This document shows positions 1 to 5,979 of a stretch of DNA of 8,829 bases, piece after piece. The stretch comes from an uncultured Pelolinea sp. (GTDB taxonomy: Bacteria > Chloroflexota > Anaerolineae > Anaerolineales > Anaerolineaceae): positions 1 to 8,829 of the forward strand of contig CALGUJ010000053.1 of assembly GCA_937902055.1 (NCBI GenBank), given 5' to 3'. The notes under the pieces are model-generated. The model searched no databases, was not told the DNA's origin, and saw only the letters and a program-made list of their open reading frames with translations. A program made the position numbers and the translations under genes. Position 1 is the stretch's first letter. Each line of letters starts with the position of its first letter.

Positions 1-1026
1 GCAAAGAAATTGCTTTCCGGCAGCCGCATGCTGACCCAACTGGATTGGGCGGACGTGGTGGTCGATTTCAGCGGCGATCTGTATGGCGACAACGCGCCGT
101 TCAACCGCTTCATCGAAGAGACTTTCAAACTGCAATTTGCGCTCTGGATGAAAAAGCCGCTGGTCCTGTTCGCCTCTTCGCCGGGCCCCTTCACCAAAAA
201 TTTCCTCTACCGCTGCATCGGCAAACGCTTGCTGAACCGGGCAACCGTCATCCTCAACCGCGAGCCGCAAAGTTCGCTTTACCTGAAAGATTTCGGCATC
301 GACCCGCAAAAGATCGTCGATACCGCCTGTCCGTCTTTCCTCTTCGACGGGAAAAGCAGGGCGGATATTCCCATGATATTGAGGGGTGAAGGCATCGATC
401 CCGCCAGGCCCAAGGTCGGTCTGATCGTCAGCGGCTGGAACATGCCCACCCCGCCCTTCGATAAAGTTCCGCGCGAACCATCCGACTTCGCCAACTTTCT
501 GGAAGTGATCAGCTTCTTCACGCGGCAGAACGTGCAAGTGATCCTGATATCGCATTCCAACCGCATCGGGCCGGACGGCGGCCTGATCCCCGGCCCCGAT
601 CATGTCATTTGCCGGCAGATCTACGCGGCCATGCCCGAAAGCGCGGACAAAGCGCTGCTGAAGGTGCTTTCTAAGGCCTACGAACCGGAAACCATGCGCG
701 GCATCCTCGCCGGGCTGGATTTCCTGGTGAGCGGCCGCCTGCATGCCGCCATCTCCGGGCTTTCACAGGGCGTCCCCACCGTAATTGTGGATTACGGTTT
801 TCCGCCCAAAGGCCACAAGCTGTTGGGGATCGCCAAATTGATGGGCATCGAAGACCTGTTCTGCGACCCGAACGACAAGGAAAAGCTGCTGGCGGTCATT
901 TCCGGCGCCTGGCAGGAGCGCGCCGCCATCCGCCGGCGCGTTGAACACAACCTGGTGGGTGTGAAAAAGAAAGCCGAACTCAACTTCACGCTCCTGAAAG
1001 AGTTGGCCGAAAAGTCGGTAAAATAG
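1..1026 (+). CDS. Polysaccharide pyruvyl transferase family protein (5' partial)
   Basis: The frame is open from the left edge to a TAG at 1024-1026, so the true start lies outside the window; the in-frame TTG at 10 and ATG at 28 are probably internal codons. The protein matches the polysaccharide pyruvyl transferase family: a DWADVVVDFSGDLYGD segment near the visible N-terminus, a NREPQSSLYLKDFGI segment (about nt 256-300), and the hallmark C-terminal SGRLHAAISG...GVPTVIVDY block from nt 730, followed by GHKLLGIAKLMGIEDLF. Family members transfer pyruvate from phosphoenolpyruvate as a ketal onto sugars of exopolysaccharides or cell-wall polymers, in the cytoplasm, and usually have about 350-420 residues; 341 codons are visible, so only a short N-terminal part is missing. 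The next gene starts 6 bp downstream and the two are probably co-transcribed. The family also includes members of unknown chemistry, so pyruvylation itself is an inference. Confidence 0.85.
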   Translation, partial: AKKLLSGSRMLTQLDWADVVVDFSGDLYGDNAPFNRFIEETFKLQFALWMKKPLVLFASSPGPFTKNFLYRCIGKRLLNRATVILNREPQSSLYLKDFGIDPQKIVDTACPSFLFDGKSRADIPMILRGEGIDPARPKVGLIVSGWNMPTPPFDKVPREPSDFANFLEVISFFTRQNVQVILISHSNRIGPDGGLIPGPDHVICRQIYAAMPESADKALLKVLSKAYEPETMRGILAGLDFLVSGRLHAAISGLSQGVPTVIVDYGFPPKGHKLLGIAKLMGIEDLFCDPNDKEKLLAVISGAWQERAAIRRRVEHNLVGVKKKAELNFTLLKELAEKSVK

Positions 1027-1032
1027 GCGTAC

Positions 1033-2016
1033 ATGGCTGAACACGCGATTGAAATTCTGGATGGCAATTCCGATTTCTCGGAATGGGATGCGTTCAACGC
1101 CTGCTCGCCGCAGGGTTCGGTATTTTCGTATTCCTGGTGGCTGCAAACCGTGTGCCCCGGGCGCTTCCGGATCATCTTGTACCGCAACGGAAAAGGCATC
1201 GTATGCGGGCTGCCCGTCGTGACCGGCAAGAAAGGCCCTTTCACCGTTTCCATGCTGCCGCGCTATACCCAAACCCTGGGGCCAATCTTCCAACCCTTTG
1301 AGGATGCCAAAGAGTATTCCAAAATTTCCACCCAGATCGAAGCGCTGACCGCCATCCTCCCGCACATCCCGCGCTGCGCGTATCTCAACATGCGCTGCCA
1401 CCATTCGTTCACCAACCTGCTGCCCTTCATCTGGGCGGGGTATGCTTCTGAAGTGCGCTACACCTACCTGTTCGATGACCTTTCCGACACCGGGCGGATT
1501 TATGAGGGCATCACCTCCAAATATCGCAACAAGATCTCCAAGGCGCAGAACAGCGGCGTGGAGGTGCGCGAGTCGGACGATATCGAGGCTTTCATTGAAA
1601 CCATCCGCATCTCGCTGCCCGCGACAATCTTCAAGGGTTCCGCCGAAGCCATCCGCAGCCTGGACGCGGCTTGCCGGGCGCATAACGCCCGGCGCTTGTA
1701 CGTGGCGGCCGACCAGACTGGCCTGGTGCATTCCAGCCTGTACGTGGTCTACGATCAACACTGCACCTATAACCTGATCCAGGGCGGCGACCTGGGGCTG
1801 CGCAAAAGCGGCGCCAATATCCTGGCCATGTGGCAGTCTATCCGGGACGCCGCAAGCCAATCGCGCAGCTACGATTTCGAGGGTTCCATGCTGCAGAATA
1901 TCGAGATCGTCTTCCGCAGTTTCGGCGCGATCCAAAAGCCCTATTACGCGCTGAAAAAATACACCGGCATGCATCTGCTGGATAAATCCCTTCAACTGGT
2001 CAAGAAATTATTCTGA
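1033..2016 (+). CDS. FemAB-like GNAT-fold transferase (peptidoglycan-bridge/exopolysaccharide type)
   Basis: The 327-residue product has the look of the FemAB/Acetyltransf_6 family. The first GNAT-like half (about residues 8-140) has FSYSWWLQTV near residue 31, where this family commonly has a 'hs.aWl' pattern. The second half carries YTYLFDDLSDTGRIYEGI (143-160), KYRNKISKAQNSGVEV (163-178) and the typical closing pattern YDFEGSM...IEIVFRSFGA...PYYALKK (280-309). Members move aminoacyl groups from aminoacyl-tRNA to lipid II, or acyl groups onto exopolysaccharide precursors. No signal peptide or membrane segment is seen, so it should act in the cytoplasm or at the inner membrane face. The ATG at 1033 follows the previous stop by 6 bp, with only a weak Shine-Dalgarno (TAGG), which points to translational coupling. 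Its neighbour, a pyruvyl transferase, favours modification of a surface glycan over interpeptide bridge formation. The acceptor and donor are unknown. Confidence 0.8.
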   Translation: MAEHAIEILDGNSDFSEWDAFNACSPQGSVFSYSWWLQTVCPGRFRIILYRNGKGIVCGLPVVTGKKGPFTVSMLPRYTQTLGPIFQPFEDAKEYSKISTQIEALTAILPHIPRCAYLNMRCHHSFTNLLPFIWAGYASEVRYTYLFDDLSDTGRIYEGITSKYRNKISKAQNSGVEVRESDDIEAFIETIRISLPATIFKGSAEAIRSLDAACRAHNARRLYVAADQTGLVHSSLYVVYDQHCTYNLIQGGDLGLRKSGANILAMWQSIRDAASQSRSYDFEGSMLQNIEIVFRSFGAIQKPYYALKKYTGMHLLDKSLQLVKKLF

Positions 2017-2591
2017 TGTTCAAAATCCTTACGCTGGATAAACACTACACGGTTTATAAACTCCCCGAAGATTGGGAAAGCGATGCCCATCTCGAAACCG
2101 GCCTGCAATACACCCGCATCGACGAGTCGATCATCCAGAAGTATTTCACCGAGCGCAGCCGGCAAGCCCAATTATCGGGCTTGTTGGGCAAAGGGTTTAT
2201 CGGCTACCTGCTGCACGATGGAAAAGACTGGATCAATTACATCTGGAGCTCAACGCCCCAAACACCCCCGCCCAACCACATTCCCCGTAAAATTCACGAC
2301 CCGCGCAATTACTGGATTTTCTTCTGCCGCACCAATGACGCTTTCCGCAATCGCGGATTTTACAGCTACTGCCTGAAGTTGTTCTGCCAAACCCTTATCG
2401 ATCAGTATGAGGTGGAGAAAGACCGCATCTACATCGATACCGAACTGGAGTTGGCCGCGGCGGACAAGGCCATCCGTAAAGCCGGGTTCGCGGAATGCGG
2501 TTACCTCGCGCTCAACCGGATTTATATACCCAGGCTGCTGGACATCAAGTTCGGCAAGTGGCACAAAGATACCGGCGTTATTGCTGAATGA
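2016..2591 (+). CDS. GNAT-like acetyltransferase family protein
   Basis: The ATG shares its A with the TGA of the preceding gene (TGATG, 2014-2018) and has no Shine-Dalgarno of its own, the classic layout for termination-reinitiation coupling. The 191-residue protein shows an acetyltransferase-like core: beta strands around FIGYLLHDGKDWINYIW (61-77) and NYWIFFCRTNDAFRNRGFYSYCLK (98-121). The RNRGFYSYCL stretch (111-120) is a plausible degenerate acetyl-CoA pyrophosphate-binding loop (family pattern R/Q-x-x-G-x-G/A). A strand-helix-strand ending follows, with IYIDTELELAAADKAIRKAGFAECGYLAL (138-166), as in GNAT proteins, where a residue pair and a helix precede the last strands. It ends the surface-polysaccharide cluster. 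I infer it decorates the same glycan as its two neighbours; the precise acceptor is not visible. The GNAT call is moderate because the binding loop is imperfect. Confidence 0.62.
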   Translation: MFKILTLDKHYTVYKLPEDWESDAHLETGLQYTRIDESIIQKYFTERSRQAQLSGLLGKGFIGYLLHDGKDWINYIWSSTPQTPPPNHIPRKIHDPRNYWIFFCRTNDAFRNRGFYSYCLKLFCQTLIDQYEVEKDRIYIDTELELAAADKAIRKAGFAECGYLALNRIYIPRLLDIKFGKWHKDTGVIAE

Positions 2592-2684
2592 TCCTTACGG
2601 CAGCTGATGCGGGAGAGACCGTTTCGCTCAACCTGCCGCCTGCAAATCCCTGAAAATTCAAACGATGAAACGCGTTATTTATCC
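2592..2684. other. Gap between the glycan cluster and the tetR promoter, no clear terminator
   Basis: I see no T-tract-linked hairpin after the stop at 2589-2591. The only symmetry is a weak CGGCAG/CTGCCG pair (2598-2603 with 2633-2638) around a 29-nt loop and without a following U-run. An ATG at 2607 is in frame with tetR but would put the promoter inside the coding region, so it is not used as a start. Confidence 0.4.
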
Positions 2685-2713
2685 TTGACAATCAGTATAC
2701 CGATTGGTATACT
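2685..2713 (+). promoter_or_regulatory. Sigma70-type promoter of the tetR gene
   Basis: A perfect -35 TTGACA (2685-2690) is separated by exactly 17 bp from TATACT (2708-2713), five of six matches to TATAAT. The start codon at 2721 begins only 7 bp after the -10 box, so transcription would begin at or within one or two bases of the ATG and the mRNA would be essentially leaderless. In agreement, the bases before the ATG (GTCCTCC) hold no Shine-Dalgarno. The operator palindrome fills most of the spacer and the entire -10 box. Confidence 0.85.
2694..2713. promoter_or_regulatory. Probable TetR-type operator O1 overlapping the tetR promoter
   Basis: AGTATACCGATTGGTATACT is an inverted repeat with perfect 8-bp arms (AGTATACC / GGTATACT) around GATT; 9 of 10 symmetric pairs match. 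It covers the 3' part of the promoter spacer and the -10 box, the usual place for TetR-family autorepression. A related copy with the same TATACC-N4-GGTAT core lies ahead of the GH13 gene at 3303-3322. Binding by the adjacent TetR protein is inferred from location and symmetry. Confidence 0.8.
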
Positions 2714-2720
2714 GTCCTCC

Positions 2721-3287
2721 ATGGAAAACCGTGAAAAACTGCTGGATTGCGCGCTGGAGCTGTTTGCCGCCAATGGCTACGATGCCGTGGGCGTGCAGGC
2801 CGTCAGCGACGCGGCCGGCGTAAGGAAGCCGACGCTCTATCACTATTTCGGCAGCAAGAGCGGTTTGTTGGAAACGCTATTGAAGCAATATCTCGATCCA
2901 TTCTTCGAGACGCTCGAAGTTGCAGCGGATAATCAAGGCGATGTCACCATGTCTCTGCGAGCGGTGGCGCAAAGCTATTTTTCCTTCGCGCGCAATTTTC
3001 CGCGCTTCTACCGCTTCTTTTTATCGATGTGGTTCGCCCCGCAGGACAGCGAAGCATTCAAAGCCACCCGCCCGCTCAGCGAACGCCAGCAAACCATACT
3101 GGAGGAGCTTTTCAGGCGCGCCGCGCAGGACCATGGCAATATGAAAGGACGGCAACAGGCGTATGCGGCTTCCTTCCTGGGGATGATCAACACCTATGTC
3201 ATGCTCTCGTTGAACGGATACGCGGAATTGAACGACGATTTCGTCTACCGCCTGATCCACCAGTTCATGCACGGAATTCTTTCGTAA
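2721..3287 (+). CDS. TetR/AcrR-family transcriptional regulator
   Basis: The 188-residue protein has the normal TetR length and fold order. The N-terminal helix is MENREKLLDCALELFAANGYDAVGV, and the helix-turn-helix (about residues 26-47, VQAVSDAAGVRKPTLYHYFGSK) has the diagnostic GV.K.TLYHYFGSK ending. A helical ligand-binding and dimerisation domain follows (about 55-188), with an aromatic-rich FSFARNFPRFYRFFLSMWF stretch (88-105) that may line a hydrophobic pocket. The ATG at 2721 was chosen because it starts the conserved first helix and sits just after the promoter; a longer reading from 2607 would run through the -35/-10 boxes. With no leader, initiation is probably on a leaderless transcript. 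The GH13 gene follows 53 bp after the stop. The repressor probably controls itself through O1 and GH13 through O2. The ligand is unknown. Confidence 0.9.
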   Translation: MENREKLLDCALELFAANGYDAVGVQAVSDAAGVRKPTLYHYFGSKSGLLETLLKQYLDPFFETLEVAADNQGDVTMSLRAVAQSYFSFARNFPRFYRFFLSMWFAPQDSEAFKATRPLSERQQTILEELFRRAAQDHGNMKGRQQAYAASFLGMINTYVMLSLNGYAELNDDFVYRLIHQFMHGILS

Positions 3288-3302
3288 ATTTTTTTTCATA
3301 TC

Positions 3303-3322
3303 ACTATACCTAACGGTATGTA
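3303..3322. promoter_or_regulatory. Second TetR-type operator O2 in front of the GH13 gene
   Basis: ACTATACCTAACGGTATGTA shares the TATACC-N4-GGTAT core and 13 of 20 positions with O1, with the same 4-bp spacing between half-sites. It is less symmetric: the ATACC/GGTAT arms pair, the outer bases do not. It lies in the 53-bp gap between tetR and the GH13 gene, in an AT-rich stretch that could hold a promoter (TATATA at 3321-3326 or TATGTA at 3317-3322 as -10; TTCATA at 3295-3300 as a -35). No single promoter is convincing. The imperfect match suggests weaker binding than O1. Confidence 0.7.
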
Positions 3323-3327
3323 TATAT

Positions 3328-3333
3328 AAGGAG
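3328..3333 (+). promoter_or_regulatory. Strong Shine-Dalgarno of the GH13 gene
   Basis: AAGGAG lies 7 nt before the ATG at 3341 and fixes that start. It contrasts with the leaderless start of the tetR gene just upstream, so the two genes of this module use different initiation modes. Confidence 0.85.
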
Positions 3334-3340
3334 CAGTCTT

Positions 3341-4717
3341 ATGAATTCTACACAACCTGACTGGGCGGCCGATGCCGTCTTCTATCACATCTACCCGCTC
3401 GGTTTTTGCGGAGCTCCGCGGCGCAATGACTTCAATAGCGCGCCGCTTGACCGCCTGGAAAAGGTCAGCCGCTGGCTGCCGCACATGCGCGCGCTGGGCG
3501 CCAATGCGCTTTACCTGGGCCCGCTGTTCGAGTCCAGCGCGCACGGTTACGATACCGCCGATTATTACCGGGTCGACCGCCGCCTGGGTGATAACGCCAG
3601 CCTGGCGCGCCTATCCGAGAATATCCATAGCAACGGTATGCGCCTGATCCTGGACGGGGTCTTCAACCACATCGGCCGCGATTTCTGGGCTTTCCGCGAC
3701 TTGCAGCAAAATGGACCGGCCTCGCCATATGCCGGCTGGTTCAAGGGGGTGCGTTTCGACGCGCAAAGCCCGTTCGGCGACCCGTTCACTTATCAGCCCT
3801 GGGAAGGGCATTTCGACCTGGTGCAACTCAACCTGCGCAACCCGCAGGTGCGGGAGCACATCTTCGAAGCCGTGCGCGCCTGGGTGCGCGACTTCGCCAT
3901 CGACGGGCTGCGCCTGGATGTGGCTTATTTACTGGACATGGATTTTCTGCGCGAGCTGGCGGCTTTCTGCCGCGCGCTGAAAGCGGATTTTTGGCTGCTG
4001 GGCGAAGTGGTGCACGGCAATTATGCCAATTGGGCCAACCCGCAAACCCTCGATTCGGTCACCAATTACGAAGCCTTCAAAGGGCTGTATTCCAGCCTTG
4101 TCGACAGGAATTATTTCGAGATCGCTTACTCGCTCAACCGCGAATTTGGCCCGGACGGCATTTATAAAGACATTCCCTTGTACAATTTCGCGGATAATCA
4201 CGACGTGGACCGCGTCGCCGGCAGGTTCAACGATCCCACCCTGCTGCGCCCGCTTTACTTGCTGCTGTTCACTATGCCTGGTATTCCTTCTATCTACTAC
4301 GGCAGCGAATGGGGCCTGGCGGGAACGCGCACACCGCAGGATGATTCCGCCCTGCGTCCCTGCCTGGAACTGGAAGAGTTGGCACACAGCGCTCCCCAAC
4401 TGCATCTGCCGCAGTTCATCGCCCGCCTGGCCGCGCTGCGCGCAGCTTTGCCCGCCTTACGCCATGGCGCTTACCAGCAATTATTCGTCAGCCATGAGCA
4501 ACTGGCTTTCGCGCGTTTCATCGCTGGCCAATATGTGGTCGTCCTTTCCAACGCTGCCGAACAACCCATGGCTTTCGACCTTCAAATCCCGGGAAACCCG
4601 GCTGTAGCGGTGGATGTTTTGAATGGGAATAAACACTACTCGATCGAGAAGGGGTACTTGCACGTGGATGCGGTGGACGCGCGCTGGGGGGCAATTCTGG
4701 AACTTGGCCGGGATTAA
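3341..4717 (+). CDS. Cytoplasmic GH13 alpha-amylase family glycosyl hydrolase
   Basis: The 458-residue product has a complete (beta/alpha)8 GH13 catalytic core. It opens with AVFYHIYPLGF (12-22). Region I is DGVFNH (105-110); region II is GLRLDVAYL (189-197), with Arg191 and nucleophile Asp193; region III is LLGEV with acid/base Glu222; region IV is FADNHD (283-288), with transition-state His287-Asp288. PGIPSIYYGSEWGL (313-326) is the usual late-barrel block, and the last 80 or so residues form the beta-sandwich C domain. There is no signal peptide and no N-terminal CBM34-like domain, so it is probably a cytoplasmic enzyme acting on short maltodextrins or related alpha-glucosides (cyclomaltodextrinase, neopullulanase or glucosidase-like); the exact specificity cannot be read. 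It is probably repressed by the upstream TetR through O2. Its TAA overlaps the stop of the convergent SorC gene. Confidence 0.92.
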   Translation: MNSTQPDWAADAVFYHIYPLGFCGAPRRNDFNSAPLDRLEKVSRWLPHMRALGANALYLGPLFESSAHGYDTADYYRVDRRLGDNASLARLSENIHSNGMRLILDGVFNHIGRDFWAFRDLQQNGPASPYAGWFKGVRFDAQSPFGDPFTYQPWEGHFDLVQLNLRNPQVREHIFEAVRAWVRDFAIDGLRLDVAYLLDMDFLRELAAFCRALKADFWLLGEVVHGNYANWANPQTLDSVTNYEAFKGLYSSLVDRNYFEIAYSLNREFGPDGIYKDIPLYNFADNHDVDRVAGRFNDPTLLRPLYLLLFTMPGIPSIYYGSEWGLAGTRTPQDDSALRPCLELEELAHSAPQLHLPQFIARLAALRAALPALRHGAYQQLFVSHEQLAFARFIAGQYVVVLSNAAEQPMAFDLQIPGNPAVAVDVLNGNKHYSIEKGYLHVDAVDARWGAILELGRD

Positions 4718-5679
4718 CGCGCGGGGTTTTCGCCCGCCAGTTTTTCCAGCACGCGCATGGCGGTCAACTCGTCAGTGATCAGTGTGTTGACGTATTTCGC
4801 GCGGCTGGCGCCGATGATGGCTGCCACCTTTTGCTCGCCGGCGGCGACAGCGATCACGTCCGGCACGCGCGCCAGATCCTCCAGCTCGATGCTCATGATA
4901 TCCTGCTTAAGGTAGGATACCGGCTTTCCGTCTTTGTCGAAAAAGCGCATGCAGATGTCGCCGACCGCGCCTTGTTCCATTAACCCGATTTTTTCGCTAT
5001 CGTCCACGTTATCCTGGAAAATGATTTCGCTGCTGCTGGGCGATTCGCCGATACCGACCACCGCCTTGTTCATCTTCTTCCAGAATTGCTGCATCTCCTG
5101 CACATCGTTGGTCCGCAGCAATTGCTCGCGCAGGATTTTGTTATCCAATATACCCGGGACGTGGTATTGCATCCAACGCCCGCCGAAAGCATCGCTGATC
5201 TTTTGGATGATGCTGTGCACCTGCAGGCTGGGTTTGATCTGCCCGATGCCGCCCAGCATGGGCACAAACAGCACGTTCCGCGCAGGCTGCGGTTCGATAT
5301 TATCGGCCAGCTCGTATAACGTTCTTCCCCATCCGATGCCGACCACGTCTCCCGGTTGGATGACTTCGTATAAATACCCGGCAGCCGCCAAAGCAATGTT
5401 CCGCCGCGCAACGCCGACCTCAGCCACCTGCCCGGAAATGACGATGCAGTGCTTGATATGCAAGGCATTCTTTAATTTCTCGGAATAATCTGTGCTCCTG
5501 CTGAAAGGGTCGATGATGTTGATAAAAACAATTTTTTCTTCCAGGGCTTTCTTGAGCATGCGCGAAACCGTGGGCCGCGACAGCCCGAAATTGGCAGCGA
5601 TCTCATCCTGGGTGAGATTCTGCTCATAATACTGACGGGCGATCTGGACCAATTTTCCGATTTCGTCGATGCGTGTCAT
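4714..5679 (-). CDS. SorC-family (sugar-binding) transcriptional regulator
   Basis: The 321-residue protein has the two-part SorC design. The N-terminal helix-turn-helix is at about 22-42 (LTQDEIAANFGLSRPTVSRML). The sugar-phosphate-binding domain shows GDVVGIGWGRT (110-120), NKAVVGIG (204-211), EQGAVGDIC (235-243), VAAGEQKVAAIIGA (278-291) and VNTLITDE (297-304), all typical of SorC/DeoR/LsrR effector domains. Family members are tetrameric and bind a phosphorylated sugar that is the product of the pathway they control. The ATG (5677-5679) has GAGG 13 nt upstream, a rather long spacing. The gene lies 300 bp downstream of the aldolase on the same strand, with its own candidate promoter, and probably controls the PTS operon to its right. 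The 3' end overlaps the GH13 stop by 4 bp, so no terminator fits between the two genes. Confidence 0.92.
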   Translation of the reverse strand: MTRIDEIGKLVQIARQYYEQNLTQDEIAANFGLSRPTVSRMLKKALEEKIVFINIIDPFSRSTDYSEKLKNALHIKHCIVISGQVAEVGVARRNIALAAAGYLYEVIQPGDVVGIGWGRTLYELADNIEPQPARNVLFVPMLGGIGQIKPSLQVHSIIQKISDAFGGRWMQYHVPGILDNKILREQLLRTNDVQEMQQFWKKMNKAVVGIGESPSSSEIIFQDNVDDSEKIGLMEQGAVGDICMRFFDKDGKPVSYLKQDIMSIELEDLARVPDVIAVAAGEQKVAAIIGASRAKYVNTLITDELTAMRVLEKLAGENPAR

Positions 5680-5712
5680 ATTTTTTTCAAAACCTCGTAA
5701 GTTTATTCATCC

Positions 5713-5728
5713 GCCTGAATGATCAGGC
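5713..5728. promoter_or_regulatory. Candidate operator at the SorC-gene transcription start
   Basis: GCCTGAATGATCAGGC has perfect 6-bp arms around ATGA. It lies just downstream of the candidate -10 box (5731-5736, minus strand), covering the expected start of transcription, where binding would block the polymerase. Autoregulation by SorC is the simplest reading, unproven. Confidence 0.4.
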
Positions 5729-5730
5729 TA

Positions 5731-5759
5731 ATTCTACGGTATTCAATCCCTGCTCGCAA
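5731..5759 (-). promoter_or_regulatory. Candidate promoter of the SorC-family regulator gene
   Basis: Read on the minus strand: TTGCGA (5754-5759, four of six matches to TTGACA), 17-bp spacer, TAGAAT (5731-5736, five of six matches to TATAAT). It would give a 5' leader of roughly 45 nt to the ATG at 5679 and includes the GAGG at 5693-5696. Confidence 0.5.
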
Positions 5760-5777
5760 GGGAGTTCTGCCATCCCG

Positions 5778-5796
5778 CCCGGATTGGCAATCCGGG
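5778..5796. repeat. Perfect 8-bp-armed inverted repeat with 3-nt loop
   Basis: CCCGGATT-GGC-AATCCGGG, GC-rich and able to form a tight hairpin on either strand. On the plus strand it is followed by only TTTG, on the minus strand by CGGGATGG, so it lacks a proper U-tract. It lies upstream of the SorC promoter. Its function is unknown. Confidence 0.6.
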
Positions 5797-5848
5797 TTTG
5801 CCTGTGTCCATTCGGCGGCATGCCGGGGGATTACCGCTTTTCAACATC

Positions 5849-5887
5849 AGAGCGTTTCCACTGGTTAACTAAAAGTGGAAACGCTCT
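5849..5887. repeat. Perfect 14-bp-armed inverted repeat (operator or stem-loop)
   Basis: Arms AGAGCGTTTCCACT (5849-5862) and AGTGGAAACGCTCT (5874-5887) are exact reverse complements around an 11-nt loop that itself contains GTTAAC. It lies about 92 bp downstream of the aldolase stop and 170 bp upstream of the SorC start. The half-sites, with a GTGGAAACGC core, recall LacI-family operator halves, but no LacI-type gene is in view. As RNA it would form a very stable stem that could mark the 3' end of the PTS operon transcript; there is no U-run after it on either strand. Confidence 0.7.
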
Positions 5888-5979
5888 TGAGCATATTGAT
5901 TTGCATTCCGAACCGGATCAGACCAACGCGCCGTATCTTGCCGCAGGTTCCGTCAGGCATGCTTCGCCCCTTTAAGGTT

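Larger units (their letters stand above)
5680..5979. other. 300-bp intergenic region rich in inverted repeats
   Basis: This gap separates the aldolase stop from the SorC start. I see no credible gene in it. It holds a candidate SorC promoter (5731-5759), a 6-bp-armed palindrome at the predicted start of transcription (5713-5728), a perfect hairpin at 5778-5796, a 10-bp palindrome CGGCATGCCG (5816-5825) and a perfect 14-bp-armed inverted repeat (5849-5887). None is followed by a U-tract on either strand, so none looks like a standard intrinsic terminator. Such a density of symmetry fits operators or structured RNA ends. Confidence 0.7.

Noticed and set aside
763..1995. A 410-codon open frame on the minus strand opposite the pyruvyl transferase and FemAB-like genes
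   Set aside because: Its product is low-complexity in character, resembles no family I know, and it lies antisense to two genes with clear family motifs; long antisense frames are common in GC-rich coding DNA.
2607..2720. Upstream in-frame start that would extend the TetR protein by 38 residues
   Set aside because: The extension reads through the near-consensus promoter and operator, and the TetR fold begins normally at the ATG at 2721.
3929..4405. A 158-codon minus-strand frame inside the GH13 gene
   Set aside because: It is antisense to the best-supported part of the catalytic domain and has no recognisable domain or ribosome-binding site.
5849..5887. Intrinsic terminator of the PTS operon
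   Set aside because: The stem is strong, but on the minus strand it is followed by TGATGTTGAAAAG and on the plus strand by TGAGCATATT, with no U-tract; kept as an inverted repeat of unknown function.
5673..5975. A 100-codon plus-strand frame spanning the 300-bp gap
   Set aside because: It has no ribosome-binding site or recognisable domain, overlaps the SorC start and promoter, and runs through the inverted repeats.
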